Source: Acidobacteriota bacterium (GTDB lineage: Bacteria; Acidobacteriota; Thermoanaerobaculia; Gp7-AA8). From it: a stretch of DNA of 64,000 nucleotides. This document shows, in pieces, positions 1-8,587 of this stretch. The position numbers and the translations under genes were made by a program. The notes under the pieces were generated by a model that ran no database searches, was not told where the DNA came from, and saw only the letters and a program-made list of their open reading frames with translations. The stretch covers positions 16,940 through 80,939 of the forward strand of contig JAJXWV010000024.1 in the NCBI GenBank assembly GCA_021781455.1. The letters are read 5' to 3'. The stretch's first letter is position 1, and each line of letters opens with the position of its first letter.

Positions 1-498
1 CGGCGGCCACGGCGCCCGGAACCGCTTGTCCACGACGGCGACGTGGAGAATGCGCTGCTCGAGACGACGCTCCTGGCGACGATTGCGGCCGCGGTTCTGG
101 CGGGGCTATTCGATGCCGTGCTCCTTCTTCCCCTGCCGACGCTGCTGGTCTGGACCGCGCTCGGCGCGCTCTGGACTCCCGACGAGGAGCCGGCCGGCGC
201 ACGGGGCCGGCTGCTTCACGGTTCGGCCGTAATCGCCGTCCTTGCCGTAGCGGCATTCGGCGCGTTTCGCAGCGGATCGCAGCTCCTGGCCATGGAGACG
301 TACGCGACGCACAGCGACCGCGCCTCGCTCGAACGGGCCGCTCAGATCGATCCCGGCAACTATCGCCTGCAGCTGAGGCTGGCCAGGATCGAACGCGGGC
401 GGCAGCGGCGCTGCGACCATGCCCGCGCGGCTCACGAGCTCTTCCCGAATGCCGACGCCGCGCGCGCCCTCGCCCGCGGTTGCGAGGACGCGCCATGA
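1..498 (+). CDS. C-terminal part of an O-antigen ligase-like membrane protein (5' end outside window)
   Basis: The reading frame is open from the first base, so the gene begins upstream of the window; a GTG at 43 is unlikely to be the true start. The visible 165 residues hold two hydrophobic segments (roughly residues 18-45 and 70-85), the second-last ending in a short loop typical of the end of the Wzy/WaaL-type O-antigen ligase fold, followed by a soluble tail that reads like a TPR helix pair (LERAAQIDPGNYRLQLRLA). Such ligase-plus-TPR architecture is common in exopolysaccharide genes. The family call rests on the general pattern only, because the catalytic loops lie outside the window. It could be another polytopic membrane protein with a TPR tail. 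Confidence 0.5.
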   Translation, partial: RRPRRPEPLVHDGDVENALLETTLLATIAAAVLAGLFDAVLLLPLPTLLVWTALGALWTPDEEPAGARGRLLHGSAVIAVLAVAAFGAFRSGSQLLAMETYATHSDRASLERAAQIDPGNYRLQLRLARIERGRQRRCDHARAAHELFPNADAARALARGCEDAP

Positions 499-618
499 CG
501 CGCGTCACCCGGCCACAGCACAAAACTCCTCGCACTGCGGCGGCGATCGCGTCATAAGACTCTTCTCGGAAACCGCGCCCGCTCCAACCACACGCCAAAG
601 AGAAAGAAAGAAAGAGCC

Positions 619-1827
619 ATGTCTCACGAATACAAGGGACGCAACAGCAAAGCCATTCACGCCGGATTCGATCCCGCCGACCACAAAGGCGCGGTGTCGG
701 TGCCGATCTACCAGAGCTCGACCTTCGCGTTCCCGAACGCCGAGGAGGGGGCGGCACGCTTTGCCGGAACCTCGTCCGGGCCGATCTACACGCGACTCGC
801 CAATCCAACCGTTCAGGCGCTCGAAGACTGCGTAGCCCAGCTCGAAAACGGCTGCGGAGCGGTGGCGACGGCAACGGGCATGGCCGCTGTCAGCACCGTG
901 CTGCTGTCGCATCTGCGCAGCGGCGACCATCTCATCGGCACTCATCCGCTGTACGGCCCGTCCCGCGGGCTGATCGACAAGTACCTGAGCCGCTTCGGCA
1001 TCACGGCGACGTGGGTACCGGCCGCCGATTCCGCGGCGCTCGCCGCGGCGGTGCGGCCCGAAACGCGGATGGTGTACGTCGAGACCCCGGCAAACCCGAC
1101 GCTCGACCTCGTCGATCTGGCGGCCGCCGTGAAGGTGGCGCGATCGGCGAGGATTCCGCTGGCCGTCGACAACACGTTCGCCGGTCCTCACCTGCAGCGG
1201 CCGCTCGAACAGGGAGCGGACATCGTCCTTCACTCCATGACCAAGTCGCTCAACGGCCATGCCGACGTGGTGGCCGGGATCGTGGTGGCGCGCGATCCGG
1301 CAGCGCTCGCGGCCTGCCGCGATGCCGCGATCACGTTCGGAATGACCATGGATCCGCATCAGGCCTGGCTGGTCCTGCGTGGCATCCGCACTCTCGGCAT
1401 GCGCGTGGAGCGCGCCCAGGAGAATGCCTGGAAGATCGCCCGGTGGCTGGAGACGCACGGCGCCGTGGCGTGGGTGCGCTATCCCGGGTTGAAGTCGCAT
1501 CCGCAGCACGAGCTGGCCCGTAAGCAGATGGCGGGTCCCGGCGCCGTGCTGGCCTTCGAGCTCCGCGGCGGAGTGGAGGCGGGACGCGAGCTGATGAACG
1601 GCGTCCGCCTGATCACCCTGGCCGTTTCGTTAGGCGGAGTCGAGTCGCTGATCGAGCACCCCGCCTCCATGACGCACAAGGGCGTTGCCGCAGACGAGCA
1701 GCTGCGCCAGGGCATCACGCCCGGTTTGGTCAGGCTGGCAGTGGGATGCGAGGACTACGAAGACCTGCGCACCGATCTGGAGAACGCGCTGGTGCGGGTC
1801 GAGGCGGCAGCGGAGACGCTGGGGTAG
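619..1827 (+). CDS. Cys/Met-metabolism PLP-dependent lyase (methionine gamma-lyase / cystathionine gamma-lyase type)
   Basis: A 402-residue fold-type I PLP enzyme, the normal length for the family. Visible family features are the phosphate and substrate loop YTRLANPT (57-64), the tyrosine of HPLYG (111), the cofactor aspartate in VDNTFAGP (184), and the PLP-binding lysine in HSMTKSLNGHADVVAG (K209). It would cleave or exchange C-S bonds of methionine, cystathionine or an acylhomoserine in the cytosol. The cysteine that follows LYG in classical methionine gamma-lyases is absent (LYGPS here), so methionine gamma-lyase activity is not assured; cystathionine gamma-lyase or O-acetylhomoserine sulfhydrylase are alternatives. 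A purine-rich stretch (AGAAAGAAAGAAAGAG) just before the ATG serves as ribosome binding site. It stands alone, followed by a P3 repeat. Confidence 0.85.
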   Translation: MSHEYKGRNSKAIHAGFDPADHKGAVSVPIYQSSTFAFPNAEEGAARFAGTSSGPIYTRLANPTVQALEDCVAQLENGCGAVATATGMAAVSTVLLSHLRSGDHLIGTHPLYGPSRGLIDKYLSRFGITATWVPAADSAALAAAVRPETRMVYVETPANPTLDLVDLAAAVKVARSARIPLAVDNTFAGPHLQRPLEQGADIVLHSMTKSLNGHADVVAGIVVARDPAALAACRDAAITFGMTMDPHQAWLVLRGIRTLGMRVERAQENAWKIARWLETHGAVAWVRYPGLKSHPQHELARKQMAGPGAVLAFELRGGVEAGRELMNGVRLITLAVSLGGVESLIEHPASMTHKGVAADEQLRQGITPGLVRLAVGCEDYEDLRTDLENALVRVEAAAETLG

Positions 1828-1995
1828 AGCACGACCTCGGTCATTCTGAGCCGGTGCGACCACGAGCGGATCGCGCCTGACAGCAGGCTCACCGCGATCG
1901 TGCAATCTGGAGACTCTTCGCCGCGCTCCGCCGCTCCACCCACCCGCTCTCCCCGCGGCTCCGCCGGCTCAGAGTGACGGCGACAGGTGATGCAC
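1828..1995. repeat. P3 palindromic element (GAGCCGG / GAAGAGTCTC type)
   Basis: The gap is a degenerate P3 copy. It starts with TCATTCTGAGCCGG, has an inner stretch that matches, in reverse complement, the inner part of the copy near 26985, and ends with GAGACTCTTCGCCGCGCT...CGCGGCTCCGCCGGCTCAGAGTGACGG. It separates two convergent genes and could fold into a long hairpin. Confidence 0.75.
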
Positions 1996-2562
1996 TCACG
2001 CCCATTCGCAGACGTACTCGCAGACGTTGTCCCCACGGGCACGGCACTTCGTCTCGGTCACCCGGACGTTGGTCCCGCCGCACATCTCGATGGCCTTGCG
2101 ATGCCAGCCGACCACGGTCAGGCAATCGTGTTTGGAGACGGTGGCGCTGTCGTACGTTCGCAGGGCGGCCGTGTGGTCGCCGAGGCGCTCGTACTCGCGC
2201 CGGCCGGTGTCGTAGTAGGCCTGGTAGATCTGGGCGGCACGACGAAGCAGGCCGTGCGGATCGCGATCGGTCATGAAGACGCGATGAGTGGATCCCAGGT
2301 TGTGCGCGGCCGACTTTTCACCCATCAGGATGAAGACCTTGTCGCCCATGCCCATCTCCGCGGCGATGGCGTCATCGAGACGTTCATTGAGGTCGAACGG
2401 ATACCAGGCCGCCGCGAGCGCTCGCCCGCACGCCTTGCGGTCCTCCTCGGAAAGCCGCGCCAGCACTCGACCAGCCGCTTCTTCGCCGCCGTGCTCCCGA
2501 ACGAATGCCAGGCGCGACTGGATCGCGCCGCCTTTGACCCTGCCTTTGCTCTCAGCTGCCAT
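1996..2562 (-). CDS. DUF2378 / TIGR02265-family protein
   Basis: A 188-residue cytosolic protein. The start (KGRVKGG...SRLAFVREHGGEEAAGRVLARL), the WYPFDL segment near residue 53 and the later YYDTGRR segment match the pattern of the myxobacterial TIGR02265/DUF2378 family, whose function is unknown. The C-terminus carries CRARGDNVCEYVCEW, the cysteine-bearing strand typical of V4R/HNOB-like small-molecule or haem-binding folds; this resemblance is an inference. I chose the ATG at 2562 because the family homology starts there; an in-frame ATG at 2619 would add 19 residues without family resemblance. It faces the preceding PLP gene and diverges from the cytochrome gene. Confidence 0.7.
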   Translation of the reverse strand: MAAESKGRVKGGAIQSRLAFVREHGGEEAAGRVLARLSEEDRKACGRALAAAWYPFDLNERLDDAIAAEMGMGDKVFILMGEKSAAHNLGSTHRVFMTDRDPHGLLRRAAQIYQAYYDTGRREYERLGDHTAALRTYDSATVSKHDCLTVVGWHRKAIEMCGGTNVRVTETKCRARGDNVCEYVCEWA

Positions 2563-2716
2563 GAAACGAGGATACTCCGGTCCCTGGCTGTGGTTTACGG
2601 CAAAGCGGTCGTGCGACACCCGGTCTGCGGATGTCGCGATACTGCGGCAGTGTGACGGGCCACGCCGAGAACCGTCCGCCGCTGTGGCAGCGTGGGCGCG
2701 AACGGAAGGAGTTGTG

Positions 2717-3094
2717 ATGCGAAAGATTCTCTATCTCGTGCTGGCGATCGTCGCCTGTCTCACCGCCGCCATCGCGTTCGCGGACAAGATCCCGGCCACG
2801 GTCACGATCAATGCTGCAGCCAAGAAGCAGGCTCCGGTGGTCTTCCCGCATGAAAAACACACGACGCTGGTCAAGACCTGCGACACGTGCCACCACACCA
2901 ACAAAGGGCTGACCGCCGACTCGAAGGTGAAGGTCGAGAAGTGCTCCTCGTGCCACCTCAAGGCCCAGGGGAAAGTGTCGACGATGAGCGACATGAGTCT
3001 GACGAAGAACCCGATGCACATCCGCTGCGTCGGCTGCCACAAAACGCTGAAGAAGGGCCCCGTCACCTGCACGGCCTGCCACAAGAAGGCATAG
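2717..3094 (+). CDS. Periplasmic class III (c3/c7-like) tetrahaem cytochrome c
   Basis: 125 residues with a Sec signal peptide (MRKILYLVLAIVACLTAAIAFA, cleavage near residue 22). Four CxxCH haem-binding motifs lie at 55-59, 76-80, 104-108 and 118-122, and extra histidines at 45, 48, 60 and 101 could supply distal ligands. The FPHEKH opening before the first haem is typical of cytochromes c3 and c7. It would shuttle electrons in the periplasm. A good ribosome binding site (AAGGAG, 2707-2712) precedes the ATG, which therefore decides the start within a longer frame. No redox partner gene is adjacent, so its pathway cannot be read from context. Confidence 0.88.
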   Translation: MRKILYLVLAIVACLTAAIAFADKIPATVTINAAAKKQAPVVFPHEKHTTLVKTCDTCHHTNKGLTADSKVKVEKCSSCHLKAQGKVSTMSDMSLTKNPMHIRCVGCHKTLKKGPVTCTACHKKA

Positions 3095-3107
3095 GCGGCT
3101 GACTTCA

Positions 3108-3335
3108 GCCGCCGGGGGACCCCTCACCCGGCTTCGCCACCCTCTCCCCGCTTGCGGCGGGGAGAGGGGCAACAATTGAAGAATTCTCGCGTGAAGAATT
3201 CTCGCGAGCACCGGTTCATCGTCCTTGAGCCGGGCCGCCCTTCGTCGTTCTCGAACCGGGCGCCTGTTCGTTGCCCTTCTCCCCGCCGCAGCGGGGAGAA
3301 GGTGCCGAAGGCGGATGAGGGGCCTCTCAAACCTG
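3108..3335. repeat. P1 palindromic repeats, two hairpins
   Basis: Two P1 hairpins face each other: one around CTCTCCCCGC...GCGGGGAGAGGGGCAAC (3141-3172) and one around CGTTGCCCTTCTCCCCGCCG...CGGGGAGAAGGTGCCGAAGG (3269-3315). Between them GAAGAATTCTCGCG occurs twice. They lie between two convergent genes, so they may end transcription from both sides. Confidence 0.8.
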
Positions 3336-4451
3336 GGCCGGTGTCAGCCCGAGCCCAGGTCCCTCCGGCAATACCAGCTTGCCGTTGACGACCTTGACCC
3401 CGACCCAGGGATCGTTCCCGATGAGCAGGTTGCCGTCGAGATCGGCGTAATCGACGAGCGGCGACAGATGCGCGGCGGCGGTCACGGAGACCGAGCTCGA
3501 GATCATGCAGCCGAGCATCGTCTTCATGCCCAGCGATTTTGCGGTCTTGATCATGGCGTAGGCCTGCTGCATGCCGCCGCACTTGTCGAGCTTCACGTTG
3601 ATGCCGTCATAGGCCTCGGCGAGCTTCGGAATCGCGGCCAGGTTCACGCACGCTTCGTCGGCGATGATCGGTATGTGCACACGGCTGCGAACCCAGCGCG
3701 TCTCCTCGATCATCTCCGCGGGCAGCGGCTGCTCGATGAACTCGACTCCCTGTGACTCGAGCCAGTTGATCTTGCGCACCGCTTCTTCCTTGTTCTTCCA
3801 TCCTTCGTTGGCATCGACGCGCAGCGGCTTCTTGGTGACCGCGCGAACCGCGGCCAGCGTTGCTTCGTCGGTGTCCAGCCCCACCTTGATCTTCAGCACG
3901 GGGAACGGCGCGGCTTCTTCCACCTTCAGCCGCGTGGTCTCGGGATTGTCGATTCCGATGGAAAATGTGGTGATCGGCGCGTCCGCGCGATCGAGGCCGT
4001 AGTGCTCGTAAAGCGGCACTCCGTGCTTTTTCCCGACCCAGTCCATCAGGGCGATGTCGATTGCGGCCTGGGCCGCGTAGTTGCCGTGAAAACGCCGGCG
4101 CACCTCGGCCATGACCTTCTCGTAATGCAGGGGCGAGGACGAGAGGAGCAGATCGCGGATGCTCTCGACAGCCGCCTTGCCGCGCACGGCGTCCTCGTCG
4201 TAGCGGACGATCGGCGCGCCTTCCCCGATTCCGGTGATCCCGTCACGCGTCAGCTTCAGGTGAAGCGTGTCGCGATAGGCGCTCGATGACATGTGCGTCG
4301 TCCAGGTGTGCCGCAGATTCAGGCGGACGACTTTCGCTTCCAACGATGCGCCCTGCGGAGCGGCCGCTTCGGCAGCAGTGAGGATGCTGGATGGCAGCGA
4401 GGTGACCGCGGACGCGATGGCGGCGGTCTTCACGAATTCACGACGGTTCAT
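3327..4451 (-). CDS. Tat-exported L-Ala-D/L-Glu (dipeptide) epimerase, enolase superfamily
   Basis: 374 residues. The N-terminus MNRREFVKTAAIASAVTSLPSS is a twin-arginine signal (RREFVK), so the enzyme should be folded in the cytosol and exported. The enolase-superfamily barrel keeps the whole catalytic set: KIK (K187, K189), D213 in RVDANEG, E240 in FIEQPL, D265 in IIADEA and K287 in NVKLDK. In dipeptide epimerases these residues swap the configuration of the Glu in L-Ala-D-Glu from murein peptides. Its ATG overlaps the stop of the upstream NlpC/P60 gene (ATGA at 4448-4451), so the two are translationally coupled, as the related ykfB and ykfC functions are in Bacillus. Other acid-sugar or N-acyl amino acid racemases are less likely given the partner. 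Confidence 0.85.
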   Translation of the reverse strand: MNRREFVKTAAIASAVTSLPSSILTAAEAAAPQGASLEAKVVRLNLRHTWTTHMSSSAYRDTLHLKLTRDGITGIGEGAPIVRYDEDAVRGKAAVESIRDLLLSSSPLHYEKVMAEVRRRFHGNYAAQAAIDIALMDWVGKKHGVPLYEHYGLDRADAPITTFSIGIDNPETTRLKVEEAAPFPVLKIKVGLDTDEATLAAVRAVTKKPLRVDANEGWKNKEEAVRKINWLESQGVEFIEQPLPAEMIEETRWVRSRVHIPIIADEACVNLAAIPKLAEAYDGINVKLDKCGGMQQAYAMIKTAKSLGMKTMLGCMISSSVSVTAAAHLSPLVDYADLDGNLLIGNDPWVGVKVVNGKLVLPEGPGLGLTPAQV

Positions 4452-5305
4452 TTGAGCCTCCGAGCGGTGATGAAACGGGTGGTCCACGGTGCGTCGTCGA
4501 GGCGGCTGATCTGCACGTAGGGATGGTCCTGCCGCGTGGCGTGAATGAACTCGCCATTCCCGATGTACATGCCGGTGTGGTTGACCTTCTGGTCCTTGCC
4601 AAAATACAGGAGATCGCCGGGACGGAGGTCATTCCGTTCGACGGAGACCGAGCCGTCCCACTTCGCCTGGACGCTCGCGTCGCGCGGCATGCTCACACCT
4701 CGCTTGCGCATGAGCATCTGCGTGAAACCGGAGCAGTCGTAGCCGAGGCTCGAGGTCCCGCCCCAGCGATAGGGCAACCCGAGAAACCTCTTCGCCAGAG
4801 CGATGGCCTCGGGAATCGACAGCGGTTTTGCGTCGAAGACGACGTCGCCCGCCTGAACCCAGGCGGGTGTGCCGTCCGGGAGGCGGACGGAAAAGTAGAG
4901 GTCCTCTTTGACCTGCTTCTGGCCGGTGATCTCGAGGCGCGAATCGAACGGCACCGTCACCACCGGGCGATGCTTCTCGATGTCCGGCTCACGATAGAGG
5001 GCTGCGAAGAGGCTCGAGACGGTCGCCACTTTGCCGGGCGCGTACACGCCGTGGCTGATGTCGCCCGCAGGGATCCATCCGGTGTACTGGTCGGCGGTGC
5101 GGACTTTGAGCCAGCCGTCGCTCGCCTCGACCTGCTGCACGTCGCTCCCGAAGATGGCCTGTGAAACGACATCCGAATCGGTCGAGGCCGTCCGATACAT
5201 GTCGGCCACCGGAACGGAAACAGTGAGGTGCTCCGCTTTCTGCGCACTTGCGACGGCGGCGACGAGAAGCAGAAGGACGGCTGCCGTTCGAGTGAGTGTG
5301 TTCAT
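4448..5305 (-). CDS. NlpC/P60 murein endopeptidase with SH3b domains (YkfC-like)
   Basis: 285 residues: Sec signal peptide (1-21), two SH3b-like domains (about 28-85 and 90-158) and a C-terminal NlpC/P60 cysteine peptidase domain (165-285). The catalytic residues are visible: C191 in YDCSGF, H243 in VNHTGMYIG and H255 in FIHAT. This architecture matches gamma-D-glutamyl-L-diamino-acid endopeptidases, which free L-Ala-D-Glu from cell-wall peptides, the substrate of the epimerase encoded next. Both proteins carry export signals, so cell-wall peptide turnover would occur outside the cytoplasm. The start is the first ATG after the repeat-filled gap and is followed directly by the signal peptide. 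Confidence 0.9.
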   Translation of the reverse strand: MNTLTRTAAVLLLLVAAVASAQKAEHLTVSVPVADMYRTASTDSDVVSQAIFGSDVQQVEASDGWLKVRTADQYTGWIPAGDISHGVYAPGKVATVSSLFAALYREPDIEKHRPVVTVPFDSRLEITGQKQVKEDLYFSVRLPDGTPAWVQAGDVVFDAKPLSIPEAIALAKRFLGLPYRWGGTSSLGYDCSGFTQMLMRKRGVSMPRDASVQAKWDGSVSVERNDLRPGDLLYFGKDQKVNHTGMYIGNGEFIHATRQDHPYVQISRLDDAPWTTRFITARRLK

Positions 5306-5424
5306 TGGTGATCCCCCGGCCTGCCCGGCCTAACTCACGGTGCCACAGGCCGGCGGGAGAGGTCAGTGTCTTTGCTCACCGATCCCAAATCAGCCGCGGG
5401 TGAAATGAGAATTGGCTCTGACAG

Positions 5425-5647
5425 CTGGCTGTCGAGGCGGCGGAGCCGCCGGCAGAATTTAGCGGCGGCCGTCAGGCCGCCGTCCGGTCGGCCCAACCCA
5501 ACGTCCAAGCGCGCAGCGTGCGTCAGATCCTCGGCCTGCCTCCACGGCTTTCTGTCGGGCACTTCGTGCCCTCGTACGCTGATGCGATCGCTCACTCCGG
5601 CGGCCTCACGGCCGCCGCTAAATTCTTACGGCGGCTACGCCGCCTCT
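5425..5647. repeat. P2 palindromic element, about 220 bp
   Basis: This fills the 5306-5653 gap. Both ends carry the same module in opposite orientation (CGGCGGAGCCGCCGGCAGAATTTAGCGGCGGCC... and ...GGCCGCCGCTAAATTCTTACGGCGGC). The middle carries GGGCACTTCGTGCCCTCGTACGCTGATGCGATCG. An inverted copy of the whole element lies at 11018-11273 and a half copy at 47285-47395. Confidence 0.85.
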
Positions 5648-5653
5648 CATAGC

Positions 5654-6571
5654 TCATTCCCTGCGCGGTACCGCGATTTCCAGAAGGTCGGATGCGACCT
5701 CGGTCGAGGGAAAGAGCGGCCGGGCGTCGGCCAGGAGCGGCGCGTCGTCCTCGTAGCGGGCCGACACGTGCGTGAGAATCAGCCGCTGCGGTGCCGCATC
5801 GCGGGCCACGCGCGCAGCCTCTTCCGCCGTGGAATGAAAGCGGTCGACCGCTTCCTGCGCGTGATCGTTCGCGTACGTCGCCTCGTGGATCATGACATCG
5901 GAGCCTCGCGACAACTCCGCGGCTGCGGCACAGGGCCGGGTGTCCGTGCAGAAGGCGATGCGTCTGCCGGGCCGGAGCGGACCGACGACCTCCTCGCTGC
6001 GCACGAGAGTTCCTCCGACGGTGACGTCGAGGCCGCGCTGCAGGCGTCCGAACAGCGGCCCTTCCGGCACGCCGAGAGCGCGAGCCTTGCCGACGTCGAA
6101 GGCGCCGGCGCGGTCGTCCTCGACGATCGAGTAGCCAAAGCAGGGAACGGAGTGCTGCAGGAGCGAGGCAAACACGCGATAGCCGGCGCCTTTGCGAACC
6201 CCGGCGCAGTCTGCAGGCCCGATCTCCACGACTTCCACGTCATAGGTCGTGCCGGGATACGGGATGGCGTCGAGGAATGCGCGCAGTCCTGGGGGGCCGT
6301 AGATCGTCAGCGGCGCGGTGCGTGCGTTGAGGCCGAGCGTGGCGATGAGACCGGGCAGACCGAAGAGGTGATCGCCGTGGAGATGCGTGATGAAGACGGC
6401 CTCGATGGCGCCGCTGCGGACGGGGCTGCGCATCAGCTGATGTTGCGTCCCCTCGCCGCAGTCGAACAGGAGCACGCGGCCGTCGAGCACCACGGCAACG
6501 GAGGAGACGTTCCGCTGGCGTGTCGGCGCCGCGGCACCCGTACCGAGGAAGACGATGCGGATCTGGTCCAT
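5654..6571 (-). CDS. rnz: Ribonuclease Z (tRNA 3'-endonuclease)
   Basis: 305 residues, the usual length of the short-form enzyme. It has the metallo-beta-lactamase core: GTGAAAPT at the start, FDCGEGTQHQL (37-46), the zinc motif THLHGDHLFGLPG (H63, H65, D67, H68), a later GY..F...QHSVPCFGY segment, FCTDTRP and THVSARY. It removes the 3' trailer from tRNA precursors lacking an encoded CCA. It stands alone on the minus strand between repeats. The ATG at 6571 puts the first beta strand (IRIVFLGTG) in its usual place. Confidence 0.93.
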   Translation of the reverse strand: MDQIRIVFLGTGAAAPTRQRNVSSVAVVLDGRVLLFDCGEGTQHQLMRSPVRSGAIEAVFITHLHGDHLFGLPGLIATLGLNARTAPLTIYGPPGLRAFLDAIPYPGTTYDVEVVEIGPADCAGVRKGAGYRVFASLLQHSVPCFGYSIVEDDRAGAFDVGKARALGVPEGPLFGRLQRGLDVTVGGTLVRSEEVVGPLRPGRRIAFCTDTRPCAAAAELSRGSDVMIHEATYANDHAQEAVDRFHSTAEEAARVARDAAPQRLILTHVSARYEDDAPLLADARPLFPSTEVASDLLEIAVPRRE

Positions 6572-6599
6572 TGCGGATTGGGGAGCGTACCCGAATCGA

Positions 6600-6807
6600 G
6601 AGCGCAGAGGGCAGAGGGCAGGGCGCGGAGCGCAGAGCGCGGCTTGTCATCCTGCTTGTCATCCCGAGCGGGCGACGAGGGATCTGGGTGGGTGGGGCGC
6701 GCGCCCGGATCAAGAACGTCAGTTATCGTGCCGCCCGACCGCCCAGATCCCTCGCTGACGCTCGGGATGACAGGTCGCCACCTGCGCTCTGCTCCCTAGC
6801 GCTCTGA
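6600..6807. repeat. Word-hairpin (7 nt, GAGNGCA) enclosing a P6 element
   Basis: The left arm is six tandem 7-nt words of the type GAGCGCA/GAGGGCA (6600-6641); a matching but poorer inverted arm (TGCGCTC, TGCTCCC) lies at 6782-6806. Enclosed is a P6 palindrome: TCATCCCGAGCG...GAGGGATCTGGG and its complement CCCAGATCCCTCG...CGCTCGGGATGACA (6658-6773). Confidence 0.7.
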
Positions 6808-6808
6808 T

Positions 6809-8527
6809 TCACCGCACCGCGCCGGCCGGCTGCGGCGCCGTCTCCATGGCGCGCACCGACTCCGCCACCTCGGCCTCGCCCAACTCGACGCTCTCCCGCG
6901 GATGGGCGAAGAAGTAACCCTGGATCAGCTCGATTCCCAGGTCGCGGCAGGTCTCGAACTCCTCCTGCGTCTCGATGCCCTCGGCCAGCGTGGTGGCGTT
7001 GATCTTCCCCGCCAGGTCGACCAGCATCCGCACCAGGTCCTGCTTGATCGGCTCCGACGACAGCGTCGAGACCAGGCTCTTGGTCACCTTCAGGTAGTCG
7101 GGGGCCAGCGCGGCGATCGCTTCCAGCGAGGCGTAGCCGGAGCCGGCATCGTCGATGGCGATCTCGATGCCCTTCTCGCGGAACTCCTCGAGCAACCCGC
7201 GGAATACGCGGTAGTCCTCGATGGCGGCGCGCTCGGTCAGCTCGAAGACGAATGCGCCGCGGTGCTCGGAGAAGAAGCTGACCATCTCGTGCAGTTTCAG
7301 CTCCTCGCCGAACATCTCCGCCTCGAGGTTGAGGAGGAACTTGCGATTGCGAAGGTCCATGTGCCGCAGGCGCTTCAGCGCGCAGTCGAGGGCGATGGCC
7401 TCCAGGGCCCACGCCAGTTTGGACTCCCGCGCGAACGAGAAGAGCATGTCGGAATTGCGGAACGACGAGTGCGCCGGCCCGCGCGTGAGGATCTCGTAGC
7501 CGAAGATCGTGGCATCCCGGGCCCGCACGATCGGCTGGAAGAGGGTGGTCAGCCGCTTGCGCCGGATGATGTCGCGCAGCTCACGCGTGAGCTGTTTTCG
7601 GCGCTGCTGCTCGGCGTCGCGCACAGCGTCCGCGGCGATCTGCATGCCGTGGTAGATCTGGCGCTCGAGCCGGATCTGGGGCCGGTACTCGATCCGCGCC
7701 GCCCCGACATAGAAGCCGATCTGTTCCGGATGCATGTTCGGAAAGCGTTGCCGAAGCGTGTCGATGAGCTTCTGCCTGAGGTCGGCGGCCATGGCGTCGG
7801 CGGCCGCCTCGGCCGAGAGATCCTGTCCGCGCGTCTGGTGGAAGACGTAGAAGCTCGACCCGCCGACGCGCTGGGCCGCGAGGATGGCGTTGTGAAAGCG
7901 CTCCTTCGACTCGGCCGTCACCACTTCGCTGACGCGGCGCAGAAATTCGTCGAAGAAGGCCCATCCGTATTCGACCTCGATGCTCTCGAACTGCTCGATG
8001 TCGATGAAGACGATCCCGATCTCGCCCTGCTCGATGAGTGTTTCCTTGACCCGGTTGATGATGACCGGCACCGTCGGGAATCCGCTGGCACGGTCGAACA
8101 GCAGGCTCTCGAAACCGCTGCGCCCCCCCTCTGGCCGTGGCTCCCGCGCCGGCTGGCGTGACAGAAGAGCACGCACGCGCTTCACGACCTGGTCGCGGTC
8201 GAATGGCTTGACCAGGTAGTCGTCCGCGCCGACCTGCAGTCCAGTGAGGCGATCCTTCACGTCGCCACGCGCTGTGATCAGGACAACCGCGATCCCGGAG
8301 GTCCGCTGCACGTTCTTGAGCGCCTGGCAGACCTCCCAGCCGCTGCGCTTTGGCATGATCACATCGAGGAGCGCCACGTCGGGCAGCCGCGCCTGCGCCA
8401 GGGCGAGCGCTTCTTCCCCGTCCGCGGCCACGATCATTTCGCAATCGAGAGCTCGCAGATAGGACTTCAGCAGCATGACGACATCTTCGTTGTCGTCTGC
8501 GATCAGCAGCAGCGGGCGGTCACCCAT
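6809..8527 (-). CDS. Response regulator with degenerate GGDEF and intact-looking EAL domain (c-di-GMP phosphodiesterase)
   Basis: 572 residues in three parts. Residues 1-125 form a receiver (acidic pocket DDNED at 11-15, phospho-acceptor D55, K107 in VKPF). Residues about 140-300 resemble a GGDEF domain but read GGSSF where the active site should be, so no cyclase activity is expected. Residues about 310-565 form an EAL domain with EIL in place of EAL, FLLNLE, ELTERAAIED, IDDAGSGYA, YLKVTK, LAEGIE and QGYFFAHP; all metal-binding and catalytic positions I can place are kept. It should hydrolyse cyclic di-GMP in response to phosphorylation by an unlinked kinase. It is monocistronic, with repeats on both sides. 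Confidence 0.88.
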   Translation of the reverse strand: MGDRPLLLIADDNEDVVMLLKSYLRALDCEMIVAADGEEALALAQARLPDVALLDVIMPKRSGWEVCQALKNVQRTSGIAVVLITARGDVKDRLTGLQVGADDYLVKPFDRDQVVKRVRALLSRQPAREPRPEGGRSGFESLLFDRASGFPTVPVIINRVKETLIEQGEIGIVFIDIEQFESIEVEYGWAFFDEFLRRVSEVVTAESKERFHNAILAAQRVGGSSFYVFHQTRGQDLSAEAAADAMAADLRQKLIDTLRQRFPNMHPEQIGFYVGAARIEYRPQIRLERQIYHGMQIAADAVRDAEQQRRKQLTRELRDIIRRKRLTTLFQPIVRARDATIFGYEILTRGPAHSSFRNSDMLFSFARESKLAWALEAIALDCALKRLRHMDLRNRKFLLNLEAEMFGEELKLHEMVSFFSEHRGAFVFELTERAAIEDYRVFRGLLEEFREKGIEIAIDDAGSGYASLEAIAALAPDYLKVTKSLVSTLSSEPIKQDLVRMLVDLAGKINATTLAEGIETQEEFETCRDLGIELIQGYFFAHPRESVELGEAEVAESVRAMETAPQPAGAVR

Positions 8528-8587
8528 GGCTGGGTTCGGAAGTGTGCGTAAAACAGGCCAAGGCGGAAGGTAGTTTATCCCCGCGCC

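Noticed and set aside
5366..6799. Plus-strand frame of 477 codons opposite RNase Z
   Set aside because: RNase Z motifs on the minus strand are complete; this frame partly reads through a P2 element.
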